Source of the DNA: Oscheius dolichura | Taxonomy: Eukaryota; Nematoda; Chromadorea; Rhabditida; Rhabditidae | Direction: 5' to 3' | Assembly (NCBI GenBank): GCA_932521035.1 | Contig: OW051494.1 | Location: 3,148,001 to 3,212,000, forward strand | Length of the DNA stretch: 64,000 nucleotides | Shown: in pieces, positions 55,390-64,000 of the stretch | Numbering within the stretch: the stretch's first letter is position 1 | Layout of the letters: the number at the start of each line of letters is the position of its first letter | Notes under the pieces: generated by a model | What the model saw: only the letters and a program-made list of their open reading frames with translations | Databases searched by the model: none | Told to the model about the DNA's origin: nothing | Program-made: the position numbers and the translations under genes

Positions 55390-55599
55390 CTAACCTAGAT
55401 CTTCAATAACATCTGACGAAACTTTTCTAGCTTCTATGTCTTCTGTAGCCTTTTGTATTAAATTATCCAGTTCTTTTGCATTAGTTTTAGAAGAGGTTTG
55501 AGATTCCGTAGCTACTCGTCTTTTATTCAACCTGGCCAAAAGCTTTTCTCTTTTTGCGGCAACTTCGTCATCATTCTGTTGAGAAAATGAAATCTCCAT
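55390..55599 (-). CDS. 69-residue coiled-coil protein upstream of TBCC
   Basis: ATG 55599: MEISFSQQNDDEVAAKREKL, LARLNKRRVATESQTSSKTN, AKELDNLIQKATEDIEARKV, ending IEDLG and TAG. Highly charged, predicted helical. It lies 40 bp upstream of the TBCC start on the same strand, with T9-C-TTTATAAAG between (acceptor-like). Either a tiny operonic gene or the displaced N-terminal exon of TBCC. No family recognised with confidence. Confidence 0.55.
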   Translation of the reverse strand: MEISFSQQNDDEVAAKREKLLARLNKRRVATESQTSSKTNAKELDNLIQKATEDIEARKVSSDVIEDLG

Positions 55600-55743
55600 T
55601 GCTAAATGGAATATATGTTGATGATCAATGAAATAAATATACAATAAAATTAGATTATTTGCTTAAATAACAAAACCAAAAGTTAATTTTTATAAGCCTA
55701 ATTGGCGAACAATGTATCTACAAAATTATTTTAATCTACTAAG

Positions 55744-56374
55744 CTAGTCGTATTTGGTGTACTGAGTGCGACGAGGATACCACGGCAGTAGAACTTGAGC
55801 AAAAGGACGTCCATTTTCTGCAAAGAAAAAGGAGTTTTGCAATCGTTATAGACTGCTGCTGTACAAGCAATTCCCGTGTAAAAGCAGTTTCATTTAATAA
55901 CGTATTCCCGATAAAAAAATAACTAACTGTCTTGGAAATGATCAAAGTCCTCGGGATGGAGTTGCATATAGTGCTCAATGACGGCATCACGAGTTTTGTA
56001 ATGGTATTCACGAAGAGATCCCATTCCATAGCCAACCATTGAGACTGCAGTAACAGCTATTAATCGAGGAAACAAGGCTATAATAATTATAAATTAACAC
56101 ATTACTTTAGAGAACTACCAAAGTAAAATGGTTTTTTATTCCAATAATTTGTAACATGAGCAGCGACTACCGAAACTCCAAACATAAGACCAGCTCCCTA
56201 AATAAATTGGTTTTAAAAGAATTCTTCGTAAAGAGAATCCAATCGACAACTGCTAACCTTCCATGGGTATGTCCAAGTAAAAGGATCCATAAGATTTCTT
56301 CCACGCGTAGCATTTCTCAAATATTTCTCTCTTCGTTCTAACTCGGCAGTATCAACCCGCGTAACAGCCGCCAT
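55744..56374 (-). CDS. NDUFC2: Complex I subunit NDUFC2-like
   Basis: ATG 56374: MAAVTRVDTAELERREKYLR, MDPFTWTYPWK, helix 1 AGLMFGVSVVAAHVTNYW, helix 2 LFPRLIAVTAVSMVGYGMGS, then REYHYKTRDAVIEHYMQLHP and EDF. In NDUFC2 the two-helix hairpin is followed by YxxxRDxExxxYMKLHPEDF, which matches well. The C-terminus reads GRPFAQVLLPWYPRRTQYTK. It is an accessory subunit of the complex I membrane arm in the inner mitochondrial membrane. Four exons. It is 133 bp downstream of COX6B on the same strand, so two respiratory-chain genes are probably co-transcribed. Confidence 0.8.
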
Positions 56375-56506
56375 GGCTATAATAGCTTTGCTATACATCC
56401 ATCATTATCAAACACAGTAGCCTAGGATAAACCACAGAAAAGAAAAAAAAACAAAGCCACATTCTTTCACACTTTATTTTACATACTAGATCTAGTCTTT
56501 TAAAAT

Positions 56507-57029
56507 TTAGCGATCGAATTTAGCAGGGAAACGCCCTTCTCCGACCAGGTCGTCCCACTTTTCAACCCAGAAGTTGGGGCAGAAGTCCTAGAAAAGTATG
56601 TATTTGATGGTATTTTCAAAAATACCTTGTAAACATTTTGGAAGAATTTGCACGGCTTGTAGTCAGCACCCATAAGCTCGTTGCAACGGTGGAAATCAAC
56701 GTAGTATGCAAAACACTGACGTTGCTTACGGACCTAAAAACAAATTTTCTCCTACTACATAAATAGACTGAGAAAAGAATTGTAAATTATATTTTGAAAA
56801 ATAAAACAAACCTGGGGGAAACGAGCATCATACGGAGCAGCCCAAAGAAGTTCCTTCTTAGCTTTCTCGTGAATCTCTCTGTTATACCAGTCAGGAGAGT
56901 CGGGATGGCGAAGGGCGGCAGTGAACGTGTCCTAATAGTATTGAACTGCATTTTTTCAATAAAAAAAACTACCTGGTACTTCTGCAGACGCTCCCAGGTG
57001 GTAAGAGGAACTTCAACGTCAGCCGGCAT
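56507..57029 (-). CDS. COX6B: Cytochrome c oxidase subunit 6B
   Basis: ATG 57029, two bases after an acceptor (TTTTTTTAG). The N-terminal extension MPADVEVPLTTWERLQKYQ, then ALRHPDSPDWYNREIHEKAK, is like nematode COX6B. The core is PYDARFPQ, with CFAYYVDFHRC (C-x9-C) and CKFFQNVYKDFC (C-x10-C), the COX6B cysteine pair pattern imported via MIA40, then WVEKWDDLVGEGRFPAKFDR. It caps the cytochrome oxidase dimer on the intermembrane-space side. About 125 residues, four exons. First gene of the minus-strand group with NDUFC2, the 69-residue protein and TBCC. Confidence 0.93.
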
Positions 57030-57451
57030 CACTAAAAAAATTGATGAATAATGAATAAAATCGATAACGTTCAGGATACATGTGAAAATTAAACAAAATA
57101 ATATAAAAGGCAGGAGACGATGTTTAGCATATCAAAAGATAGCAATAATGGTGGAAGCACTATAAACGAAACAAGTTTACTCAAATAAAATAACTAAATA
57201 ACTATGCGTCTCTAACATTCTGCGTTCTCTAATGCTCGCCGTTGTCCTGTTCATCCCATACACCCCACCCACACCACCGTAGAAACACTGCATTCGGAGC
57301 GATTTTACAGACCAATGATAATTTTTTATATCTCTGTTATCAGTACAAATGAAACAGAACAGCTGACGTAAATTTCTACTAATGTTAATATAATTTGGAT
57401 GCGCTATGCGAAATTTTTTGTATATACCTACTCTAGGATCTAGGCAAATTT

Positions 57452-57660
57452 TTACTTATTGTACTTGTATTGAAACCAAAAACTAATGGAACCAGCTGAA
57501 AGGCATCGAAACAGCGTAGAAAGTAATAGTTAGAAGCACATAAAAACAGAAGAAGTTGCTGGAAAAACTTGTTCATGGAGGGATTCCCGGGAACATTGCA
57601 CAAGTCATTTGAGCGCGAGCAAGTTCCGCAAACAACACCAGCAGTGGAACAGAATGCCAT
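57452..57660 (-). CDS. Putative 54-residue membrane microprotein
   Basis: ATG 57660: MAFCSTAGVVCGTCSRSNDL, CNVPGNPSMNKFFQQLLLFL, then across a 45-bp GTGCTT..TTTCAG intron SGSISFWFQYKYNK, stop. One hydrophobic segment would span a membrane; four cysteines precede it. The splice is by eye, and the frame is also open without it. No family recognised. It overlaps head-to-head with the plus-strand candidate at 57697. Confidence 0.35.
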
Positions 57661-57696
57661 ACATTTGTGATTTCAGCTTACAAAGATCCAGTTGTC

Positions 57697-57888
57697 ATGT
57701 TCCCCTATCCTCCCATGTACGATGACATATGTCTAAATTATTGTCTGTTTTCGAGAATATTATCACATTGGCTTTGTTTCGTAAGAGGTGTTTTGTCACA
57801 TACATTTCAGTTGTTTGTTTTCATCACCATCGCCTGCCTTGTTATCATTTCATTTATAGTTGGATTTCACGTGAGGGATGAGTTCTGA
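57697..57888 (+). CDS. Putative small single-pass membrane protein
   Basis: GTGATTTCAG at 57676 is acceptor-like and precedes ATG 57697: MFPYPPMYDDICLNYCLFSR, with a strong helix LFVFITIACLVIISFIVGF and tail HVRDEF. A 30-bp in-frame GTAAGA..TTTCAG segment (about 57780-57810) may be an intron. The PPxY-like PYPPMYDD start is typical of small membrane adaptor proteins, but the assignment is not secure. Confidence 0.35.
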   Translation: MFPYPPMYDDICLNYCLFSRILSHWLCFVRGVLSHTFQLFVFITIACLVIISFIVGFHVRDEF

Positions 57889-58257
57889 TTTTTCGGCTGA
57901 CTTCGTTATGGCTGAAAATGTACTGCCGTGTGCTTTTATGGTGCTGCGCTGGAACCTCTAATCAATATGCCGCCCAACCCAGCTGCATCTATAAGAACAA
58001 TTGAGTATCCATTAGAACATGCTGCTGGTAGCCTTCCTATTTGCCAACGGCAATGTTATATGACTCATTCTCTATGTAGGCGCTTTATCATTCAAAACTC
58101 ATCTTTCCGCAGGACGGGTGACGTTGCATTTCCTTTCTTAAAAGCCACGCTCCCGATTTAATTTCTCCTTTCTTACTACTTCTTTTTAATCTAATATCCT
58201 GACACTTTCCAGGCCTTGATTGTAAAAAGTTTGCTGCAATATCTTCCTTAGTTCGCC

Positions 58258-59415
58258 ATGATTATTAAAGAATAGTAAGTTTCTAGCGTTCTTTTCGCGT
58301 ATGTAATTTGTTCATTGATACGTTCTTAGAATACATTTATTTTTTTATTTTTAAGCCGGGTGGTGCTGCCTTTGACGGTTGAGGAATATCAAGTTGGACA
58401 GCTCTGGTCAGTGGCTGAAGCATCTAAAGCAGAAACAGGGGGCGGAGAAGGTGTCGAGGTTAGTTTTTCGAATTTTAGTTTAATTTGCTTCTTTCTAGGT
58501 TTTAAAAAATGAACCTTTTGATAATTTTCCTCTGCTCGATGGAAAATATTGCAAAGGACAGTATACACACAAAATTTACCATCTTCAATCGTAAGATAGT
58601 TTATTTGTTTTTGAATAAGACACTTTTAGAAAGGTACCATCGCTGATAAAAAAGATTGCACCTAAAGGAGCGCTTACTATCCACGAAGAAGCTTGGAATG
58701 CTTACCCCTATTGCAAAACAGTTCTAACAGTCTGTTTTTAAAATTAATTTATAACCTTGCTTTATTTAGAATCCGGAGTATATGAAAGATAATTTTTATG
58801 CTAAAATTGAAACGATTCATTTACCTGATCGTGGAACCACTGAGAACGTAAGTTTATGCTTTTATGTTTTTTAAAACGTTGTACTTTACTTCATTTGTGC
58901 TTTTTTCAGGCACATAATCTTGATCCAGATATGTTAAAGAAACGAACTGTGGTCCACATCGATATTGCAAACGATAACGAGTTTTTGAACAGTGCCGATA
59001 TCCAACCGGCAACAAGTCCTGGCACCTTTCACAGTGAAAAAACAGGCAGGGGACCTTTGACGAAGAACTGGCGAGAAACTGCCGAGCCAGTAATGTGTGC
59101 CTACAAACTAGTGACTATTCATTTCAAATGGTTTGGTCTTCAAAACATGGTTGAAGGATATGCTCACACAGTACGTCGTAATAACATAAGTTTGCATCAC
59201 GCTTTTTAGCAATACCCTCGCCTCTTTTCCAAATTCCATCGTGAAGTTTTTTGCTGGATTGATAAATGGCATGGCTTGACTATGACGGATATTCGAGCAA
59301 TCGAAGATAAAGCCCAAAAAGAACTGGAAGAGCAGCGGAAGAAAGGCCAAGTCTCTTATCTTTATTTCTTCTTTACTTTACATGATATTTTCAGGTTCGT
59401 GGTATGCACGGTTAA
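58258..59415 (+). CDS. PITP: Class I phosphatidylinositol transfer protein
   Basis: ATG 58258, five bases after [160 protein letters not shown], and a C-terminal helix ending QVRGMHG. This is the full ~270-residue class I PITP (alpha/beta type) with the lid and G-helix; it exchanges PI and PC between ER and Golgi/plasma membrane and feeds phosphoinositide signalling. Exons are joined by 40-60 bp introns. No C-terminal FFAT or DDHD extension, so not class II. Confidence 0.93.
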
Positions 59416-61052
59416 ACAAAATAAGGCCATAAATCTTCACGACCATATAAATAACGTAGAATCTGCGTAGATTGTACGTTCAACTAGATTTTTTCCTTTC
59501 TCTGTTGAAAACGGTAACTTTTACAATCTTTTCCTTGTTTCATAGTTCTATCACCTTTTCGCGAAGTTATTTTAAATTTCTATTTTTCTCACAATATGTT
59601 CTCCCTCTCCTATGGTGTCTCATGTTGTGTAATCAATTTTCTGTGTTATTATAGGCACCTTATGATTGTATATCCTGCCCGGATGCCCCCTTTTTAATTT
59701 ATTTCCGGTGACTGATGTTTTTACCATTAAGATAAATATTAAAGCATTTCAATACCTGGTATACAACTGATTGAAACAAATCTGACTGGAGGATGTTGTA
59801 TCTCAGGAGCTATGAATAGAATGTCAGAGACATATTAGGGCCTGTCTAAAATCGATCACCACCGCTTTCATCATTGATTTCAATTATACCATATGTTTAT
59901 TTCGTTTCACTCATTGGCGTGCTCTCGCCCCTCGTCATTCGAATCATGAAGTATCAAAAAGGTGAGTTCCGTTTGCCTTCCCTTTCAGATTATTCGGAAA
60001 CCCAGCTTATCAATTTAATTTAAACGGGTTCATATTAGGCGGAGGGCTTGCATCCCCTCGCGTGACTACAGACACGCCCGTCTCTTTCTGGGAATTTTCT
60101 TCTGATTCACACCTTTGACTCATATATTCGTAATCCAAGCAGCTTGGCTCCGTGTTTGTTGAAAGAGCCACAATCTGGTTCGCCTTACCTTTGGCTCTCC
60201 AAATCTCCTGCCAATTTGTATTGGCATTGAGATTTCCCAAGCTGTGTCGAATTTGTTTATTGTCTTCTATCAACAAGTGAACCGGCCACGTCGACATCTC
60301 ACCCTAGAGACAATTGTTTCCTTCGATTCCAGATCTCCGCTGTTTCCATTATTGTTTTTGAGCACACAAGGCGGGAACGTCGTCGCGAAGATCGTGCCCC
60401 AGGCAATCAATGATAACGATTCTCAAACAAGGCCGCTCTTGGCGCTTTCTCTCATCAAATATATCCCTCCTCCTGCGGGTGGCCTTGTCCTCCACCTCCT
60501 GATACCTCGTTAATTTTACCATCACTCAGGTGGCCTCGGCCTTGGCTACAGATTTCCCGCACATCATTTCATTTCTCTTATTTTCTCATTTATTATATCA
60601 TCAAAAGTCTCAAAATTTACGAGGAAATGAGAAAAGAAGCTTAAAAAATCAACAGGCTTTAGAAAGAGTTCGCAGCGTTCCTCGGTGCTGGCAATGTTTG
60701 CAACCAGATGGCTGTCCATCGGGTCACACATTCTCACCACATTCCATTTAGCTCAAAGATGCCTATTTATTCGTTCCTGCGGTCAAATATATATTTTCTG
60801 GAACGTTGCAGTCACACTCTTGTGGTTTCTCTTGTTGTGTATGATAAATTTCGGGAAAAACAGATTTATAGATTGTTCTTTGTGTTTTGTTGAAATATAT
60901 ACGAATGTCTCTTTTTATTATCAAAAAAACTACAGGCAATCCATATAAAAGTTCTGATGAAAATTCAAAATTGCAACAGTCGGCAGTGTTGACCATCGTC
61001 CCCTCTAATCTTATCTTCTCCCCCGTACACAATTGCTCTTTTTCCAGTTCGC
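59416..61052. other. Intergenic, no gene seen
   Basis: 1.6 kb between PITP and par-3. The first 300 bp are probably PITP 3' flank. Minus-strand frame 60010-60297 and plus-strand frame 60244-60513 carry no domain features. It contains the par-3 promoter and, at about 61046, its acceptor-like TTTTTCCAG. Confidence 0.45.
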
Positions 61053-64000
61053 ATGCAGAAGCGGAAGGTGACCGTCCATTTCGGGCAGGTGCGGGTGGTG
61101 GTCCCCTGTCCCGAGGAGACGATGGCCATCGCCGATCTCACGGAGGCCGCCATTCAACGCTACAAGAAGGCTTCTGGACGGGTGAGTCTCCCTGTCCCCC
61201 CGGGGAGAGACCGGCTGACACGGCATCCAACTGTCATTCGACCCCACCTCATGCATATTCCGATAGCTAATTAGCACGACGACAAGGGAGGACAGATTGT
61301 TCCCTGTCCCGGCCGCCCCCCGTGCCTGTTGATCACTTCCCTTTTCGAGAGATTTATGTCTTTTTTCGGGGGCAGGATTCCAGAGATTCTATTGCTTTTT
61401 CACCCCCGCCCCTTTTGGGGGATTGCCCCCAACTTTGTATTTAATCCCCGGCTGTATCTTGAGGTCAGAGGGAGAAGAGGGAAGAGGAGGACAGTCTGCC
61501 CCCTTCTACCTGGCCGGTGGCCCGTTTTGGAGGTGGCAGAGACGCAGAGCGACTCTGAGGTCATCCGGCCACCGACAGCATCCGATTATTTCCTCCTTTC
61601 CGCATACCATCAAACGGGCAAAAACGGCCTCGGCACTCCTCTTCCCCCTTTTTTTCTTGTTTTCTTTCTCTTCAAGACCTTTCCTTTTGTATTTCTCACG
61701 CCTACACCAATCTCTCCTATTCAATTGTATTCCTCCCACCCTATGCATCACTCCTCCCTTTGAGATGCCCCCATCTTTCGTGCTGCCTGTCCATCTTCCG
61801 CCTCTGATCCCTCCAAAAACCCCTCCTCCCGGATCTTCTGCCCTCCACTTCCAATACATCGCTCATACCGAATCGATTCTCTCCCTCCGACCAGCGCATC
61901 TATTTGTTTGTCTTGGCCTTTTTTTGCCCGTTGATAGCCTACTAATCCCCTGATTTCGACACACATAGTTGGAGTAGGCAGTATCCACTCGACTGGGCCT
62001 CCTCCTTCTGTTGACTTACCGGTCCCTTCTATCATGGTTATTGATCATTCACGCGCCTTCTGAACACGCCTCTCTGCCTTTGATCTTTTACTACTCCCCA
62101 CGGCAAACATCTGACTCACCGTGTTCGCCTCCCTTTCTGGAGATTTCTCCATCAGCTGCACCCGTATAATCTCGGTCTTGAATCTGCCCTTGTACCTTTC
62201 CTATCGGCTGCCGAGATTGTACGGGTGTGGTGGCCGTCCTCCTTCTCTTGGCATGCCCAACTCTTCTGTCTCTTTCGTTCTGCTCCATCCCGCCTAATTC
62301 AGCGTATGTCCCTCCCCAGTCCATGACCACCTACCGTCAGCCGGTTTCCCCCTGGAGCACCACGACCCCCGGCGATAATGTAACGGTATGTCTTTGTCAG
62401 GTTGATTCGGATGTGCGTGTCCACCGTTTGGAATGTCTCCGGGACGGGGGAATCCTCGATCCGGACGACCGTATCTGCGATGTTTTTGACGAGACGAAGG
62501 ATCAGGTACAGAGATGGCTTCCGCCTTCCCCTGCCACAGATCCCCTTCCCCGACTCGGCCCCTTTCAGATTCTCGCCATTTACGACGAACAATCCCCGAA
62601 TGGAAGCGGTCTCGGCAGTAATCAAATAATCTCCCCGGTGCCGTCTTCCTCGTATTCCTCTTTTTCCACAACCAGCACGGGTCTTCCGCTCATGACATCC
62701 TCCCCCGTCGCCGGCAGCCGGCAGGGTCCGTTCCTCTCCCCTCATCACCCTATTTTATCCATTTCAGGACCTCGTCCCACTTCTTCCTACTACAGTACCC
62801 CTTCTCCCCTCTATTCCGGCCTCGGGCAGTCCGCCTCCATGGACTTCCCCAACGGCTCCCGTGGCTATTCCAATCCTCCTCCCGCATATACCGGGAAGAT
62901 TCGGGACAGCGTTGTCGAGGTCAAGAATGCCAACTCCCTTCCTTGTGAGTTGTCCTCTTCCCCGTCTCGTCTACTTGTTCCCTTTCCAGCCAACGGCCTC
63001 ATGGTCTACTCGCCGTCCGATGGGGCCATTGCCAACTCCCCACCGGTGCGGTCCTCTCTGAGGTCTGGCTCCTCCACCCCGAGCAGGACCCATCGAGTCA
63101 CGCTCAGTCCAGGTAGCCTCTTCTACCCAATTAAATATTATACCCTCCTCTAGAAGTGGAGAAGAAGTTGAACAACTCCGAACGATCAACCTCCGGCCGT
63201 TTCGCCCGAAATTCCGCAAGGAAGTCGAGAATCAGCGAATCATTCTACGATGCCCAGGTTTTCCTCTTTCTTCTCCCCCTTTTATTCGAAAAATTAGGAA
63301 AAATTGGAAGAGCTGCGCCACGCGGCTGAGGAGGCTCTGCCCTCGACGGCCACCGGCCGGACGAAGCTTCAATTCTTCGAAGAAGCCCCCAACGAGACGA
63401 TCATCACCTTCGTCGATGATGAACAAACCCCCATGGGGATAGAAGTCAACGGGCTGTTCGACAGCTCGACCGAGAGCAGCTCCCGCCGCCCAGAGAGCAC
63501 TCTCCGTCTGCAGAGTGTGCAGATCACCAGGATAGAGCCAAGTGGCCGGGTTGGCAGAGACGGACGACTCAAACTCGGCGACAGGATACTGGCCATCGAT
63601 GGCCGGCCCGTGTCACAGGTAGTCCTCCCTATTCCTGGCCACTCTTGTCCTCCTTTAGATGTCCATCCACCGGGCACGGGCCTACCTGGCCGATCTCCAG
63701 GAGAAGCCGTCTCCCAGCCTGACTGTCGACCGTCCCATTTCCTCCTTCCAGGTATTCCTAGTTCCCTATTTATTCTATTTATTTTCCCTCCAGGACGAGC
63801 CGTCCCTGGCCGATCGGAATGTCAGTGCCAATTCTTCCCAGCGGAAACTGATCTTATCCGCCCTCCAGAAGGCCAACACGAAGACGATCGGGCAGACGAT
63901 CCAGGTGGAACTGACCAAAAGTAGGATACACCTTTGGTTGTGTACTAGAATAATTACTAGGTCCTGCCGGGTTCGGCTTCACAGTGACGGGAAGAGAAAC
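61053..64000 (+). CDS. par-3: PAR-3 polarity scaffold, 5' part
   Basis: ATG 61053: MQKRKVTVHFGQVRVVVPCP, the CR1 oligomerisation domain, continuing after intron 1 with VDSDVRVHRLECLRDGGILD, PDDRICDVFDETKDQ and ILAIYDEQ, a close match to Par3 (KVTVCFGRTRVVVPC... VHRLEHGDGGILDLDD..D..LVAVFDEQ). Then a Ser/Pro-rich linker, FYDAQ|EKLEELRHAAEEA, and PDZ1: PMGIEVNGLF, VQITRIEPSGRVGRDGRLKL, GDRILAIDGRPVSQ|MSIHRA. At the window edge PDZ2 starts (TIQVELTK|SPAGFGFTVTGRE). PAR-3 forms the anterior PAR complex with PAR-6 and aPKC. The gene runs off the window. Intron 1 is about 1.2 kb, unusually long, with a MITE inside; the other introns are 40-60 bp. Confidence 0.93.
61183..62400 (+). other. par-3: Intron 1 of par-3
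   Basis: Donor GTGAGT after KKASGR and acceptor TTTGTCAG before VDSDVRVHR, both phase 0. The plus-strand frames open here (61329-61953) are pyrimidine-rich chance frames. It contains the third inverted-repeat element. Length suggests regulatory content, but none is recognised. Confidence 0.65.
62158..62227. repeat. GCACCCGTA inverted-repeat element, copy 3
   Basis: Left end GCACCCGTATAATCTCGGTC and right end GCCGAGATTGTACGGGTG, 70 bp, in par-3 intron 1. Same termini as copies at 12528 and 13040, 49 kb away, so the family is dispersed. Confidence 0.75.

Larger units (their letters stand above)
57030..58257. other. Gap between COX6B and PITP genes
   Basis: Apart from the two microprotein candidates, nothing firm. 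The frame at 57928-58161 on the plus strand has no domain features. The region should contain the COX6B-group promoter and the PITP promoter/trans-splice site (TTCCTTAG at 58252). Confidence 0.4.

Noticed and set aside
61423-61953. 176-codon plus-strand Pro/Phe/Ser-rich frame
   Set aside because: Lies in par-3 intron 1, pyrimidine-rich, with no splice signals matching par-3 phase.
62294-62748. Long minus-strand frames opposite par-3
   Set aside because: Antisense of confirmed PAR-3 exons; no domain features.

Overview
The window is nuclear DNA of a nematode. The evidence is very short introns (mostly about 30-60 bases, GT..TTTCAG), acceptor-like TTTCAG or TTTTAG sequences a few bases upstream of many start codons (the pattern of spliced-leader trans-splicing), a DUF273 glycosyltransferase (a nematode family), gut-esterase-type carboxylesterases, and nematode-like COX6B, semaphorin and PAR-3 proteins. 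I cannot name the species. Exons in the 20-52 kb part are GC-rich, while several flanking gene groups are AT-rich.

Layout: 0.07-3.6 kb (+) holds a low-complexity nuclear protein, an ANKRD11/12-like C-terminal module (possibly the same gene) and EMC8/9. 4.4-6.6 kb (+) is a transmembrane semaphorin. 6.7-10.5 kb (-) is an operon-like run: a fused nicotinamide riboside kinase / molybdopterin synthase large subunit, an unknown acidic SQDS-repeat protein and the SMC5/6 subunit NSE1. 10.8-12.9 kb (-) is a DUF273 glycosyltransferase with three candidate first exons, followed by the ceramide transfer protein CERT (13.2-15.7 kb, -) and nucleoside diphosphate kinase (16.2-17.0 kb, +).

17.39-20.44 kb is a 3,052-bp Polinton/Maverick-derived element with about 70-bp terminal inverted repeats and a 6-bp target duplication. 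It carries a Polinton-type integrase, a fragment of the element's cysteine protease, an intron-containing retropepsin-like gene and a tRNA-like sequence. It sits exactly in the stop codon of carboxylesterase 1 (20.4-22.4 kb, -) and moved that gene's original 3' flank 3 kb away.

23.7-24.7 kb (+) is a four-helix membrane protein. 25.2-37.1 kb (-) is one large gene with kilobase introns, which I read as an AUTS2/fibrosin (Drosophila tay) homologue with AT-hook-like, Lys/Arg-rich and polyglutamine parts. 37-41.9 kb is purine-rich intergenic DNA. 41.9-48.6 kb (+) holds carboxylesterases 2 and 3; the last intron of esterase 2 has been expanded to 2.6 kb by two fold-back elements.

49.4-64 kb is compact: an unknown protein, calreticulin (-) with an ERSE-II site upstream, NAD(P)HX dehydratase (+), then a minus-strand group of COX6B, NDUFC2, a 69-residue protein and tubulin cofactor C, then phosphatidylinositol transfer protein (+) and the 5' part of par-3 (+), which runs off the window.

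Most genes are housekeeping. The notable parts are the NMRK-MOCS2B fusion, the Polinton derivative with its cargo, the alternative membrane-anchor exons, the dispersed short inverted-repeat family and the fold-backs inside a host intron.
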